From Actinernus sp. WN-2022 (taxonomy: Eukaryota; Cnidaria; Anthozoa; Actiniaria; Actinernidae), in assembly GCA_030867875.1 (NCBI GenBank), contig JAOWCC010001368.1, forward strand, positions 2,976,965-3,040,964: DNA of 64,000 bases, read 5' to 3'. A model generated the notes under the pieces. The model saw only the letters and a list, made by a program, of their open reading frames with translations. It was not told where the DNA came from and did no database searches. Both the position numbers and the translations under genes were made by a program. Below, piece by piece: positions 43,201 to 52,985 of this stretch. Numbering within the stretch: the stretch's first letter is position 1; each line of letters begins with the position of its first letter.

Positions 43201-43655
43201 TCTATTTGAAGTTCCCTCAAACTATTGCCTTGCGCGCTTGCCTGATAAATGTTGTTGCAAAAAGCAAGTCACAACCATGATTGTTCAGTCGTCTGTGCTC
43301 TAATTATCAAAACTTTGCCCAAAACTTTGCAGTGAAGCAACTCGCTGCATTATTCCACTCAAGTTTTGAACATTTTAATCTAGCAATACGAGTAAAGACA
43401 ATTATAAAAAATACGTGCGATTTGCTATTATATTTTACCCTCATGTCATTTCACATCAGTAAAAAGGGTTTGTAAATTTTTAGTTTTTGTCTTGCAGGGT
43501 TCTTCATCTGTCTCGCGTTCGGCTTGACGAAGAAGACCATGTCAAGACGTAAACCAAACACAACAACTCAGGCGACTCGTATCTCGGAGCCACTGCCCAT
43601 GAGTATCAGATGTGTTTCTCAGAGAGTCAACGAGGGATACGACACAAAGTTCTAG
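26074..43655 (+). CDS. SMB-domain secretin-type 7TM receptor (Methuselah-like/adhesion-like GPCR), copy 1
   Basis: Seven exons (26074-26155, 26336-26594, 33209-34596, 36522-36644, 37947-38080, 40796-40958, 43498-43655) join with consistent phases into 2,307 nt, 768 residues. Residues 1-24 form a signal peptide (MNAVCFAFVFIFFIFAERS). Residues 76-115 form a somatomedin-B domain with all eight Cys (SCQGRC, CYCDELC, GDCCYDYFRRC). A long Cys- and N-glycosylation-site-rich ectodomain follows to about 480. TM1 is near 481-505, TM2 515-535 (LPGKILMNLACAVLL), TM3 543-570, TM4 in exon 4, TM5 in exon 5, and TM6-TM7 in exons 6-7 (GVTWVIGLL, FTVLNSLQGFFICLAFGL). The cytoplasmic tail is about 45 residues. 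No canonical GPS cleavage motif is visible before TM1. The ligand is unknown; G-protein signalling at the plasma membrane is the family role. Confidence 0.9.
26336..26594 (+). CDS. Receptor copy 1, exon 2 (SMB domain)
   Basis: The acceptor is TTCACAG. The exon encodes seven of the eight SMB cysteines. The donor is CGAAG|GTATGT, phase 2. Reading through the donor gives a spurious longer ORF to 26679. Confidence 0.9.
26964..27164 (+). pseudogene. Crypton-like protein, N-terminal fragment
   Basis: The 66-codon frame (MSDFELLRCVEEEENKSRFP ... SYSKATTKWDAKTFKFVK) resembles the N-terminal region of Crypton/DUF3504 (KIAA1958-like) tyrosine-recombinase proteins, with an acidic start followed by a basic ATKWAVK-like motif. 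Together with 27403-27555 it suggests an internally deleted copy inside intron 2 of the receptor. The assignment rests on my recall of the family. Confidence 0.4.
27403..27555 (+). pseudogene. Crypton-like tyrosine recombinase, C-terminal fragment
   Basis: The frame reads LAENPELAEFQEIIIHVYSG, then HANEESLKSYATRPSEQQ, and stops at TAA 27553-27555. GH followed about ten residues later by SY fits the catalytic His and Tyr at the C-terminus of tyrosine recombinases. The catalytic Arg region is missing between this and the N-terminal piece. Confidence 0.45.
30312..30380 (-). mobile_element. SINE family A, 3' fragment
   Basis: On the minus strand it reads GTGTCCCCAATTAGCTTTAC and ATTGACACTCAAATAAAGTT, matching the end of the copy at 6030-6270. 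Confidence 0.65.
30707..31570 (+). repeat. Dispersed duplicated block, copy 2
   Basis: It aligns with 23735-24600 and differs by several short deletions and point changes. Confidence 0.75.
31815..32195 (+). repeat. Local imperfect direct repeat
   Basis: The stretches at about 31815-31915 and 32075-32195 share TTTGTAGTTTCGGTATC/TTTGCAGTTTTGGTATC and ACAGCGAGCAAGCCAA/GCAGCGAGCAAGCCAA. Confidence 0.5.
32529..32618. repeat. Hairpin
   Basis: AATGCACTGTCGAGGTCTTG and its counterpart CAAGACCTCGAGCGTGCATT pair around a central loop. Confidence 0.65.
33003..33021. repeat. (TA)n microsatellite, short allele
   Basis: About nine TA units lie in intron 2 of receptor copy 1. The homologous site in copy 2 (63522-63577) has about 27. 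Confidence 0.9.
33209..34596 (+). CDS. Receptor copy 1, exon 3 (ectodomain to TM3)
   Basis: The acceptor is TACTTTTTCAG. The first codon completes Arg, followed by the eighth SMB Cys. The exon encodes the Cys-rich ectodomain with many N-x-S/T sites and TM1-TM3, ending CAA G|GTAAGTTG, phase 1. Confidence 0.92.
34603..35440 (+). repeat. 40-bp minisatellite starting at the exon 3 donor
   Basis: About 20 copies of a roughly 40-bp unit (GACGTGTGAGTTCTATAG(A/G)TGAGTTCCTGTAGCAGATAAT) begin six bases after the exon 3 splice donor. Several units contain TATAGGTGAGTT, which fits the 5' splice-site consensus AG|GTGAGT. In most others the GT is changed to AT. ORFs across it are artefacts. Confidence 0.9.
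36522..36644 (+). CDS. Receptor copy 1, exon 4 (TM4)
   Basis: It starts after TGCTTTAAAG and encodes GIAGRGSSLFTKYLVYAWGV followed by the TM4 core PASIVAVCVTLD. It ends TATG|GTAGGG, phase 1. Confidence 0.88.
36830..37403 (+). repeat. Tandem duplication of a SINE B fragment with TATC tails
   Basis: Two units (about 36830-37089 and 37090-37403) each contain the SINE B body (CCAATTCGATCTGTGGTTTA, TGATCAGC(C/T)CCTATGG), a TATC microsatellite (36939-36962 and about 37199-37270) and the flank ending AACAAGGGGCACGTC. The second TATC tract is much longer. Confidence 0.8.
37947..38080 (+). CDS. Receptor copy 1, exon 5 (TM5)
   Basis: The acceptor is TTTCTATGTCAG. The exon encodes GEGVLCWISNGRAKLYIVNA and the TM5 core, ending CAGAAG|GTTAGT, phase 0. 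The last part of the exon is duplicated twice downstream. Confidence 0.88.
38109..38275 (+). repeat. Two partial tandem copies of the exon 5 3' end
   Basis: Blocks at 38109-38191 and 38192-38275 repeat the segment from CTGTTGTTCTGTTG to GTGTTCAGAAGG plus flanking intron. The third block stays open in the exon frame (LLNIVTLIVTVISIYGVQK) and ends at a possible donor (AAGGTTTAC). The middle block is degraded. Confidence 0.8.
38410..38760 (-). mobile_element. SINE family C, copy 2, tRNA-like head
   Basis: On the minus strand the head reads GGTTAGCTCAGTTGGTAGAG (A box) and GGGTTGGAATCC (B-box-like, CG changed to GG). It continues with the family C body shared with 6610-6965. The anticodon stem does not pair, so it is not a functional tRNA gene. 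It lies in receptor intron 5. Confidence 0.75.
38796..40576. mobile_element. 1.78-kb foldback element with 5-bp target duplication
   Basis: Two arms of about 860 bp, nearly identical in inverted orientation, surround a spacer of about 70 bp (39651-39719). The ends are CCACAGGTACCCCAGG and CCTGGGGTACCTGTGG, flanked by TATTA at 38791-38795 and 40577-40581. Each arm contains a tRNA-like stretch and the same ORF in mirror image (38941-39258 plus, 40154-40432 minus). The few arm mismatches imply recent origin or ongoing arm correction. Confidence 0.85.
39489..39554 (+). other. tRNA-like sequence in the left foldback arm
   Basis: GGTTCTATGGTACAGTGGTT has an A-box shape, an anticodon-like stem-loop (TTGGGCTTTTGATCCAA) follows, and AGTTCGAGTCT resembles a B box. 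The T stem and acceptor stem do not pair well. The mirror copy is at 39814-39882. It is probably a tRNA-derived remnant and not an active gene. Confidence 0.45.
40796..40958 (+). CDS. Receptor copy 1, exon 6 (TM6 and start of TM7)
   Basis: The acceptor is CTAACATGCAG. The exon encodes STSRVTRQRNSTNLMFLTVK, then LGVTWVIGLLAVF and WLPFTVLNSLQ. It ends CAAG|GTAATG, phase 1. Confidence 0.88.
41037..42219. mobile_element. Foldback element filled by a 90-bp minisatellite
   Basis: The ends TTGAAAGGTAACCAAGCC and GGCTTGGTTACCTTTCAA are inverted repeats, and the next bases (GGCTGGAGTTGA/TCAACTCCAGCC) also pair. Between them are about 12 tandem copies of a 90-bp unit (GGATGGAGTTGACCCTGCAC ... GATTGTGATTATCATGCTAA). 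It lies in receptor intron 6. Confidence 0.85.
42529..43076. mobile_element. Imperfect foldback element
   Basis: The ends TTAAAGTGCCAC and GTGGTACTTTAA pair, as do inner arms such as GGAAGTGATGTCATACGC/GCGTATGACATCACTTCC. ORFs on both strands here are palindrome artefacts. Confidence 0.65.
43498..43655 (+). CDS. Receptor copy 1, exon 7 (end of TM7, cytoplasmic tail)
   Basis: The acceptor is TTTGTCTTGCAG. The exon encodes FFICLAFGLTKKTMSRRK and a short Ser/Thr-rich tail, ending at TAG 43653-43655. Confidence 0.88.
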
Positions 43656-43800
43656 TAGTGTTGTAGCATATGCACTCACGACATTGCGCCAAACACCACA
43701 CATGCAAACACCTTGGTATCTAATTTCAAGCTCATATAAACAGATATTATATTCCGAACTAATGATATCGTTTTGCCGTACGCCTGTCGTGTTATAGATG

Positions 43801-43908
43801 CATAGATGACGTCACAAGCTGAAGAGAACATAGATGAGGTCACAAGCTGAATAGAACATAGATGACGTCACAAGCTGAATAGAACATAGATGACGTCACA
43901 AGCTGAAC
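43801..43908 (+). repeat. 28-bp tandem repeat with CRE-like TGACGTCA cores, 4 units
   Basis: Four units of ATAGATGACGTCACAAGCTG plus AATAGAAC lie just after the receptor stop codon, probably in the 3' UTR. Three of the four keep the palindrome TGACGTCA. Confidence 0.85.
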
Positions 43909-44474
43909 ATTAGTGACGCCACGAGTCGCAGTCGAATACGACAATTCGAACTAATTCGAACTAATGCGCGAGTGACTGTTTTTGACGTCATATGTGCATA
44001 TGATACAATAGATCATGACTATTGACCAATCAGAGAACGCGGTTCGCCCTGTTTATCGTATAACTAAGGTTTGTGAAGTTCTTCCTCTGATCTGAAAATA
44101 CGACTGGAGCTGTAGAACATGAAAAAATAGTACAGACTACGAGTGATTTCTGTAGCTTTTTGAATGTTCTACAGCTGCTTCAAGAGTGTTTTTTTGTCAG
44201 AGTACAGTACACAGCTAACTCTGTTATACTTGCTTTATTTAATATATTTTATGAACGAAATGCTCGAAAAGTTACGCACTTTTCTTGCCGCTAAGTGAAG
44301 CTCTTTTCTGTCGTCCCCAAGACAGTCCAAAACGACATTGTGAGTCTTAAAGTCTTAAAGTTGTCTTGATCGAAACTCCGAATAATGAGCCACTTTGCGA
44401 ATTCGGCACTTCATCCATTTTGTTTTGAATCCTTGTAGAATAATTACCGTGATCTACAATTTGTGAAAACCAAT

Positions 44475-44640
44475 CAGAGCGCGCGTTAGTGGAATATGAC
44501 GTCATTTAATGCCGTGGAATTATTTCACAACCAATCAGAGCGCGCGTTAGTGAAATATGACGTCAATTGCGTGATCTATACTCTGACAAACACACGGCTA
44601 ATTGGACCAATCACAGCTCGCGTTAGTAAGTATATATTAT
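44475..44640 (+). repeat. Three spaced repeats of CAATCAGAGCGCGCGTTAGT
   Basis: Copies at about 44475 and 44531 also share GAATATGACGTCA-type sequence; a third (CAATCACAGCTCGCGTTAGT) is at about 44608. A possible receptor polyadenylation signal (AATAAA) lies at about 44686. Confidence 0.7.
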
Positions 44641-44689
44641 ATATATGACAAGCACGAAGTGCAATTCGTAAAAAGGTAAAACCCAATAA

Positions 44690-45765
44690 AAGGCACAGCG
44701 GGTGACACGTGACCGCGTTAATAGCTGTACGTTTTGTTGTGAACTAACTGTAAATACAGCCACGACACTGAACTCTGGAGATTTTCTTAAAAATCAGAAT
44801 GGATTTTGAAACCAATGTCAAATTCCAAATGATACGACCTACCTAAATTCCAATTCGATCCTGGAGTTCGTCGGAATACTTAATCATAAGCCTCTGGCTG
44901 AGGAGACCTGGTAACGGCTCTACGACACAAAATAAACCACTTTCAATTGCCATTTTTTGGCAAATAGAGAGGATGTATGTATGCAATTGTCACTAAACAA
45001 ACTTAGAATTGTCTATTCTAAACATCATTAGTTGACAAGGTTTTCTTTGTTATTCATAACGCTTTATCTCCGATATAGACCGGTTGAGCAATAGAGGAAT
45101 TCAAAGCTCGGGAAGGGATTCGATATTCAGCAGGGGAAAGCGGGGTTGATGAATATAATAGAATACATATAAAGCCCTCGCATTTATTCACCAACTATTC
45201 CCTGGATGTCAAATCCCCCCCACACAACATTTTTAATAATAATATAAATATAAAAACACTACATACTAGTGTTATTTGTTAAGACATGTTGAGCGGATGA
45301 AATGATTGCAAGATAAATTAAAGGAACATAAACCCGCAAAAGCAATATATGTTAAGCCCTTTACATTCAATTCAAATAGAACGCTACCGATAATTCTAGG
45401 CAAACGTTGATCTCGTGAATATTTAGCTGTATAATTAAATAAGGTTACTGGCCTTTATAGCTCTGTAATGTTCTCGGCTTGCTGTTTCATGTGCTTGTCC
45501 TTTTCCAAACTTCTTCAGTTTCCCAGCAAAAATACCTGTATTCCTGCTTTGCCATTTCCACTTCGTGGCTCTCAATGACTTCTCATTGATCACAAGTTAA
45601 GCTCCTGTCGAAAACTAACGGCTGTCCAAAACTGCGTTTGTATTCGCAATGAAAACCCGGCCTGATCTCAATATCTAATTAGTAAATTAGAATTCGTCTC
45701 AAGAGAGTTACGCAATCTCTTATCTAAACCAACGCATTGCATGTTTCGAAACGAAAAGGCCTCAA
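44690..45765. other. No gene recognised
   Basis: AT-rich non-coding sequence. A stretch near 45085-45180 (GGAAAGCGGGGTTGATGA) weakly recalls the 860-bp block at 23735. Confidence 0.5.
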
Positions 45766-45769
45766 TAGG

Positions 45770-46470
45770 CCTTTACATCTAACAGTCACGTGCTGATATA
45801 ATACTTCATTAACGAATGAATTGAGCTCGTGATCCCCATGGGAAAGGCGTTGCCATTGATGCTGGAGAGCAAGCTACCTCAAAAACGCAGTTTTAGCTAG
45901 AAAGATCGAAAATCAATTTGAGGTGGAAAATAACTACCGATCTCGTATATTTTTTGCCCTCCAGTACAACCACGTGATTTGTTAGCTGCAAAGGGCTTAT
46001 TGGTGTTTTTTAATAGAAAACTTTCTCCGTGTGCACATAGACAATAGGCCTTTTGCAGGAAACAATCACGTGCTGATATATCACTTCAATAACTAATGAA
46101 TTGCGCTCGTGATCCCATGGGAAAGGCTTTACTGGAAACAGTCACATGCTGATATATCACTTCAATAACCAATGAATTGCGCTCGTGATCCCATGGGAAA
46201 GGCTTTACTGGAAACAGTCACGTGCTGATATATCATTTCAAATAACCAATGAATTGAGCTCGTGATCCCATGGTAATTGCTTTACTGCAACAGTCACGTG
46301 CTGATATATCACTTCAATAACCAATGAATTGAGCTCGTGATCCCATGGGAAAGGCTTTACTGGATGGCAAACAAACTTAAAAATGCTGTTTTAGAAAGAT
46401 CGACAATCGAATGGAAGTGCATGAAAATAGCAAACATGTTTTACTAACAACACTACCGATCTCGTACAAG
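45770..46470 (+). repeat. Repeat family T with a 72-bp tandem array
   Basis: A single diverged copy lies at 45775-46010, followed at 46060-46364 by four units of about 72 bp (ACAGTCACGTGCTGATATAT, CAATGAATTG(C/A)GCTCGTGATC, CATGGGAAAGGCTTTACT). The end (CACTACCGATCTCGTACAA) matches 9045-9070. Confidence 0.8.
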
Positions 46471-46544
46471 TGGTTTCATTCGGTGGCCATCTTGGATTCA
46501 AAGCGAGGTAATGCTAGGCTAACCTCATTCTGATATCCCTCAGT

Positions 46545-46745
46545 GTGAGGCTAACAAGGCTAACTACTTATCGTAAGAAGCTTCTTGGTAGAATCAGGCA
46601 ATTCAAATCTGACAACAACTTTAAATTTGCCTGGACTTATAACGGTAAGATATTTCTACGCGAAACCGAACTCTCTCGTTCGCAAAATGTTAGCACCCAT
46701 GAAGACTTTGATGACTTTTTAGATAGCTATAGAGCAGTCACTTAA
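46545..46745 (+). pseudogene. LINE ORF1 C-terminal fragment
   Basis: KFAWTYNGKIFLRETELSRS is typical of the C-terminus of L2/CR1-type ORF1 proteins (FVWTKNGKIFxRK). It is followed by an acidic THEDFDDFLDSY end. ORF2 begins about 100 bases downstream. Confidence 0.65.
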
Positions 46746-46848
46746 ATACCCATAGTAAGCTTATCTGTTACTATATTATCTAACTTAACTTACAACTTTT
46801 CAATTCGACTGGATCCCTGACACATGCTTACCGGTATATATTTTCGGC

Positions 46849-47136
46849 TTGAACGAATTTCCATTCTTCAACCTTAATAACAATGAATTTAATGTTCTAA
46901 ATGGTTTATGGAATAATGATCTTGATTTGGAAATTGATCTTTATAACCTACTTCCCAACCCGGACAAATTTGATAAAAATGACTCTGACTTTATGCTAAC
47001 TACTCCATTTTCTCAATATTATTCTATTGATAAATTGAACAAGACTCTTGAAGGATCTTGTAAACAGTCTATAACACTTATCCACTGCAACATAACAAGT
47101 CTGCCAAAAAACTTTCCGTTACTACAAGACTTGTTA
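46849..47136 (+). pseudogene. LINE ORF2 start (endonuclease N-terminus), truncated by insertion
   Basis: LIHCNITSLPKNFPLLQDLL is the N-terminal apurinic-endonuclease motif (NIxSLxxN). The frame then runs into the inserted element. The missing continuation (SLSVKPDILAITETKLNE) is found at 56827. Confidence 0.8.
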
Positions 47137-47155
47137 TCCCTTACCAAACCAAACA

Positions 47156-48170
47156 TATGGGATTCATATGGGTATGACATGGGATGTACATGGGTCTGGT
47201 ATGGGAACTGTATGGGTTTGAGTTTTTGTTACATGGGATAAATATGGGTTTACCTACCATTCAGAAACCATATATGGGAAAAGTAAGGGTTTAAAATGAT
47301 ATCATATGGAAAATACATGGGCAGCACATCCCATATGAAACCCATATATGGAAAGCATATGGGAAAGAGATCCCATATGAAACCCATATGTATGGGAACT
47401 GTATGGGCAGACAGGATAATAGCCATACGGTTCCCATGATATGGCACAGATATGGGTACAAAGTGGAATTTGTATGGGCAAAACATGGCACGCATAGGTA
47501 GAGGCCCATACTATTCCCATCATCTGGTAAATACATGGGAAGTATATGGGGGATGCATGGGCTAAAATGGTTCTTTATTCGCGTAGATCCCATATGAAAC
47601 CCATATACATGGGAATTATATGGGCAGAGACTGTAACAACCCATACGGTTCCCATGATATGGCACAGATATGGGTACAAGGTGGAATTTGTATGGGCGAA
47701 ACATGGCACACATAGGTAGAGGCCCATACTATTCCCATCATCTGGTAAATACATGGGAAGTATATGGGGGATGCATGGGCTAAAATGGTTCTTTATTCGC
47801 GTAGATCCCATATGAAACCCATATACATGGGAATTATATGGGCAGAGACTGTAACAACCCATACGACCCCCATGATATGGCAAAGATACGGGCAGTAGAT
47901 GGGATTTGGATGGGCAGAATGAAGACACACACAGCGACCACATAGACATGAACCCATACCTTTCCCAGCATCTGGGATACACGTGCATGGAAACATATGG
48001 GGGATGCATGGACAAATGTTTCATTGCTCGTATGACTGATCCCATATTAAACCCATATGTATGGGACTTATATGGGCAGAGAAGATAATAGCTGACACGA
48101 TCCCCATGATATGGCAAGGATATGGGCAGTAGATGGAATTTGTATGGGCAAAAATAAGGCAAATTAACAG
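47156..48170. repeat. Left ATATGGG array
   Basis: Dozens of ATGGG and CCCAT motifs occur in both orientations, organised in four higher-order units of about 215-237 bp (GATCCCATATGAAACCCATA at 47367, 47585, 47803 and a variant at 48038). Overlapping minus-strand ORFs of up to 233 codons (Pro/His/Tyr-rich) are by-products of the repeat. Confidence 0.9.
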
Positions 48171-48462
48171 GAATATGTGTATCACATTCATTGTTTAGAT
48201 TAATAAGACTGCATGGACTATGCTTTAAGAGCTCACTAAGGCACATGGGAAATATATTTAATGCTGTCCGATCCAACGTAAGCGCAAAATTTGTTCAACC
48301 AAAACTTAGATCACGGACTGATATGCTAATAACTGCGTAGAAAATTGAAAATCGCTTTGTTTGGTATATTAAATGTTTGAAACATTTTAAGATTTTGAAA
48401 CAAGTCAAAACAGCGAAGAAAAATCCTCTAGACCACGGCGCATGATATACTGACTTGTACGT

Positions 48463-48807
48463 TTATACTTTTGTCTGATACCAAGCGGATGTCGAGGCGC
48501 CGGTATAACCATGCAGACTTAATTTTCCAACGGAACTCGCGGTGCCTTCATCCGCCTGCATGGGAGGCCAGCTACAGGGATCCAAAGCCACGAGGGAACA
48601 CCGTCGTGCATTGCGGCTAATTGAAATGCCTTCACAACTCGGTAAAATGAGGATGACGAGGGTCACAAGAAGTTGACGTAACTCGCGATTGTCAATTCTC
48701 AGGTTCAAATTTGGCGAGAGTTGGCGGTCAAGCGAGAGCGTAATTGTTCTTGAGGAACTCTCGGGGGGGGGGGGGGGGGGGGGGGAACACAGCGACAAAT
48801 ATACCAA
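48463..48807. other. Interior of the 9.69-kb element: poly-G tract and unknown ORF
   Basis: A run of about 21 G residues (near 48764-48784) creates a proline run in a 114-codon minus-strand ORF. No known domain is visible. Confidence 0.5.
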
Positions 48808-48849
48808 TGTTTAAAATATCAATAAAATATTAAAAAAAACCTCTCATGT

Positions 48850-50370
48850 TCCCATGCGCTCACATACTCGTTTGATCGGCGCTTAAACAGTATACATTAA
48901 ATAAATACGTGCACAAAATACATCATGCAAATATTGCGTGACCGTTCAAAAGTACTGGAAAGCCACTGGGAAAATGTGCGTCCTAATGCTTCTTCGCATT
49001 TGGTGGGTTACGTTTGGTATTATTAAAATTAGATAAATAAACTGTAGAGTACAATCAAATTTCATTAGCCTCGCCATCCGAATCACAGGTAGCCCAAGCA
49101 CTGTTTATGGCTATTTTATAAATTTGTATGGGAATTTTTAAATCTAGCTTTTCGATAAACATACTGTAATAAAATGAATAAAACTTGTTTCAGCGAATTT
49201 GGTGCCTGTCAGACTAAAAAGAGCTTGGGCTTCCTGTGCTCGAAGAATTGATCGATATTTGAAGTCCCGGATAGTGACTTGATTCCTGATTGGCTAAAAC
49301 TTGTATTTCAAAATTATTGTCGGTTTCACAGTTCGTGTGGATGTGAACAGAGGCGAGAATCAGCCTTCATACCTTCAAATCAGCATTTATAACTAGATTC
49401 TATTGCTAGAAAGACTAGAGTAACTGCTGCTACTGAGAGGCATAAACTAATTTGTGGATAAATCGGTGAAGAACTGCTGGGAAGACCGAAGCCGAAGGTA
49501 AGCATTCAATTTTACTGCAACGTGTCTAGTTCATGTCGTGTACAATCTCACAAAGCTTTCATTGTAATTCAGTTCATCAGTTCGCTAATTCTTCTCATTA
49601 TATTCTGTCGAAGAAATAGCCGGTTTGTAATCTTAATTACGAACGATTCTCTAGATCAGAAAATGGGACTGTCAAAATGCTCCTCGAGTGACTGCATGGC
49701 TCCGACTGCATCAGTGCATGCGTGTTAAAATATGATGTAAAATATCGAAGCTGCTTTATAAATATTAAGAAAGATCCAGTTGTATTTCTTATTATATTTC
49801 TTCCCAAGTCTTTAGTTGCTCACCAAAAGTTTTTGTATTGTATAAATAAACAGAGCTTCTAGATAGAGCTGTCAGTCCTGTGGTCAACTAAAAGTGCCTT
49901 GAGTTCATGATCAAGTCAAATATTACATCACTGATCATCAGGCCAAAGTCTGGTCACATGCAGCTCGTTCAAGTTTTCAATGGTAAGGAAAGTACATGTA
50001 CATTGTATATGGTCTCCTAGTTGACTGCAGAACACCCTGGCACCCCTTCTAAACTGTGCAAAATTTCTCCATGATTGTATTTAGACTCATTCTATTCATG
50101 AATGATTTTGTGGTGGTTAGGGTTTTTGATTTTTTGGGGGAAGTTTTTAGAAGGTTTGTATGAGGTTTGAGAACATGCATTATTAATGAACCTGCAGTGG
50201 CAGGGTATTCTGCATTTACCGGTAGCCCAAATAAAGGTTTAGAAGTCAGGCATCAATTTAGTAATAAAAATAATAGAGGTTTACATGTATGTGGTTCTCA
50301 GGTTACACTTGCATGACTTTATAATTATAAATACATTGTACATGTAGCTAGGTTTATTATAAGTACAGTA
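48850..50370. other. Interior of the 9.69-kb element, no gene recognised
   Basis: Mostly AT-rich. A possible splice donor (AAG|GTAAGC near 49498) follows a purine-rich stretch, but no coding exon can be supported. Confidence 0.4.
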
Positions 50371-50513
50371 ATACCATGACAATTCGGGAAATTAGTGATT
50401 AAATTTCCCTGCAAGCCAAGGGAGAGTTTGTTGAAGCAGCCGAGGGACTTTTACAAACTCTCCTGAGGCTTGAGGGGAAATTTAATCACTAATTTCCCGA
50501 ATTGTCATGGTAT
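50371..50513. mobile_element. Long hairpin, 143 bp
   Basis: ATACCATGACAATTCGGGAA at the left pairs with TTCCCGAATTGTCATGGTAT at the right, and arms of about 60 bp are nearly complete around a short loop. Confidence 0.85.
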
Positions 50514-50979
50514 AACTTTGTAATACTCTGATCGCCGAGGAACAGAACAAATCTGTGAGAATTAAGTTTAGTTTTCTCTGCCTAAACTAAAGATGTCGTA
50601 GTTGAGTTGCTTTCGAAAATGTTTTACTGCTCGATTGAATGACCTTGACTTCCCCTGGGGACAAGTGTGTTGTTTTTGAGAAGAATAGCAGTAAAACACA
50701 ATGTAATTAATATGTGCTTGACTAAATATGCGTATATGGTTTTAAGTACATTGTATCCCACATGGAAGAAGCGGGTTTGAGAAATAAGAGAAGAATGTGC
50801 AGATTGAAATACGTGATCCCACATGGATTACGTTGAAGGTTATGATGAAGTCGGGTCAGTTTGGGTTCAATTTTTTCGACCGGGAGCACAGGGCTTAAGT
50901 CGTGCCAGAGGGGAGCAAGAGTTGATGCTTTTCACCCTCATGTCCAGCCTGCATTGTCTTCTAGTTTTCCCTCTTTACG

Positions 50980-51074
50980 ATGCAAGCAAAAATTAGAAAT
51001 ATGCATTGTTCTTGCAGGGAAATTTAGAAATTTCCCTGTTGAAGACAATGCATATTTCTAAATTTTCCTTGCAT
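50980..51074. repeat. Hairpin, 95 bp
   Basis: Arms of about 45 bp: ATTAGAAATATGCATTGTTC pairs with the AGACAATGCATATTTCTAA side, with a centre of AATTTAGAAATT. Confidence 0.8.
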
Positions 51075-52438
51075 TTGTAATGAGCCAGGGAATTTAGAGA
51101 TTAAATGTGCGTGACCAAACAAAGGAATCCGAGGCGATCATGGTATTATCATAATTATGACCTGTAAGCTAAGGGTCCCTGCATGATTTCCTTTCAAAAC
51201 CATTTACAAAAGTCATGTGATGGGGGCTTTACATATTTGATGTGAGCCCAACCCCTGCTAGATTGTTTGCTTGTTGTCTTGTAATTTGAAAGTGGTCACA
51301 TGATAAAAAAACTGACTCCTTGGGGCCATTGACTGAGTATAAAGGTCGGGCCAGAGAGCAACATATTTAGCAGCCCCCCTTAATTTCCAGGTCCAATCAG
51401 TAAATCATAGTTCCCTCACTAGGGCGCAGGCAGCTACATGTATATGTACATGGGGCTTTCAAAATGTTTTTGAGTAAGATGTCAACATAGGAAAGTACTA
51501 GGCATCCAACAAAAAAAAAATGAGGAAAGTTTATTAATTTGTCTATTGATAAAGAGAAATTTAGCCCATGTTGTACCTCGAAGCACAGGGAGTTCTAACT
51601 TAATACATGTACACATACCATTTATATGCTGACCTTTTAAACAGAGCTTGAGAAGCTTCAGTCTTTTGGCCGAATGAATCTCCTAACACCCTAATCTCAC
51701 GCTTAGATTCTGCACGGGCAGAGGAACTTGGACTCAGATCCCTCACGTGCTAGCGGCCTAATCCCCTGACTACATCATTGTTGTTTCTAATATGAGAAGG
51801 GAGGAAACTAAAGTCACATGATGGCTTGATGATCGCCACACGATACATGGAATGGAAGTAAAATTACAGAAAATCGAAAACATGAAAATCAGAAACAGAA
51901 TTCTTTTTCGGTTTGGTTATTATTCAAATATTTGTAAAAGCGATATCTATGTGTTTGTTTCTTTGACTCAGATTTTCATTACATGTAATTTATAAAACAG
52001 ACGAATAAATTCTGTCAGTTATGATCACTGAAAAGAAAACTGAAAGAAACTATCGAAGCTGAAAATCAAATTCCAGTTCTAGAAGCATTATATTCAAATT
52101 AGTATATTAGCAAGAATTCTTCAGGCAACTTTGAGAACGATTTCAAATGCCAATGGCTCACATGAGTTTGCAAGGATTTCTTGTCAAGAGATTGTAAACA
52201 AGACAATTAAAAGTCGAACATTCAAAAGTAAACTTTGCTTACTTTGCAGGTTTTTTGTCCTTGGGCCATTCCACAGTATTTGGGACATGGAACTCTGAAT
52301 TCTTAATTACTGAAAACTTACAAGATCATTGCATTTTCCATTATTTGATAACTAAAGTATAACAAAATATGATTTTGAAATGACGGCACACTCTTATAGT
52401 CATAAATTATCATTAATTAGCTGAAATACAAAATTGTC

Positions 52439-52810
52439 TGTCACGGAGGGGAAAACCACAAAAAACCTGAGCTACTTGCTTTATGTCAAAGACAAATAAA
52501 AAATATCAGGACACACAGTTCTTCACACGCACTAATAGAGAAACAAAAAATAATTTTAGTTGCTGTTAAGGAGGTCTTGCTATAGTTCGTCCAAGATCAG
52601 GGAACTTTCCCCTCCATGACAAAATTTGGTATAAAAGTTTTGATATTTCCAAAACAGTCCAAACAAAATTCACAATATTTTATAAACTTCTGAGTTCAAG
52701 TTCAATACGACTATATAAAATAATAAAACAAATTCTGAACTGCAAGTTTTCTTTGTTCTATTTCAATAATAACAAGTGTCACGGAGGGGAAAATTATGTC
52801 ACGGAGGGGA
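52439..52810. repeat. Dispersed TGTCACGGAGGGGA motifs
   Basis: Forward copies are at about 52439, 52777 and 52797. An inverted copy with one mismatch (TCCCCTCCATGACA) is at about 52604. Confidence 0.7.
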
Positions 52811-52904
52811 ATTAAAACTTTAAAAGCTGTTTAAATTACTTAGAAATTGCATAAAATGTGTAATTTTCATACATTGTACCCAAATCACATAATTGTAATC
52901 TCTG

Positions 52905-52985
52905 CGCATGCTCGTAGCAGCAATGCATTGTAGGCAAAAGTTCATTTGAGCATGCTCGTAGCAGCAATGCATTGTGGGCAACCTT
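52905..52985 (+). repeat. Direct repeat pair (GCATGCTCGTAGCAGCAATG)
   Basis: Two copies of about 33 bp, 45 bp apart, share GCATGCTCGTAGCAGCAATG and CATTGT(A/G)GGCAA. Confidence 0.8.

Noticed and set aside
47250..48276. Pro/His/Tyr-rich minus-strand ORFs as genes
   Set aside because: They are translations of the ATATGGG arrays and overlap in several frames.
48463..48807. 114-codon minus-strand ORF as a transposase or other gene in the large element
   Set aside because: It starts in a poly-G/proline artefact and has no recognisable domain.
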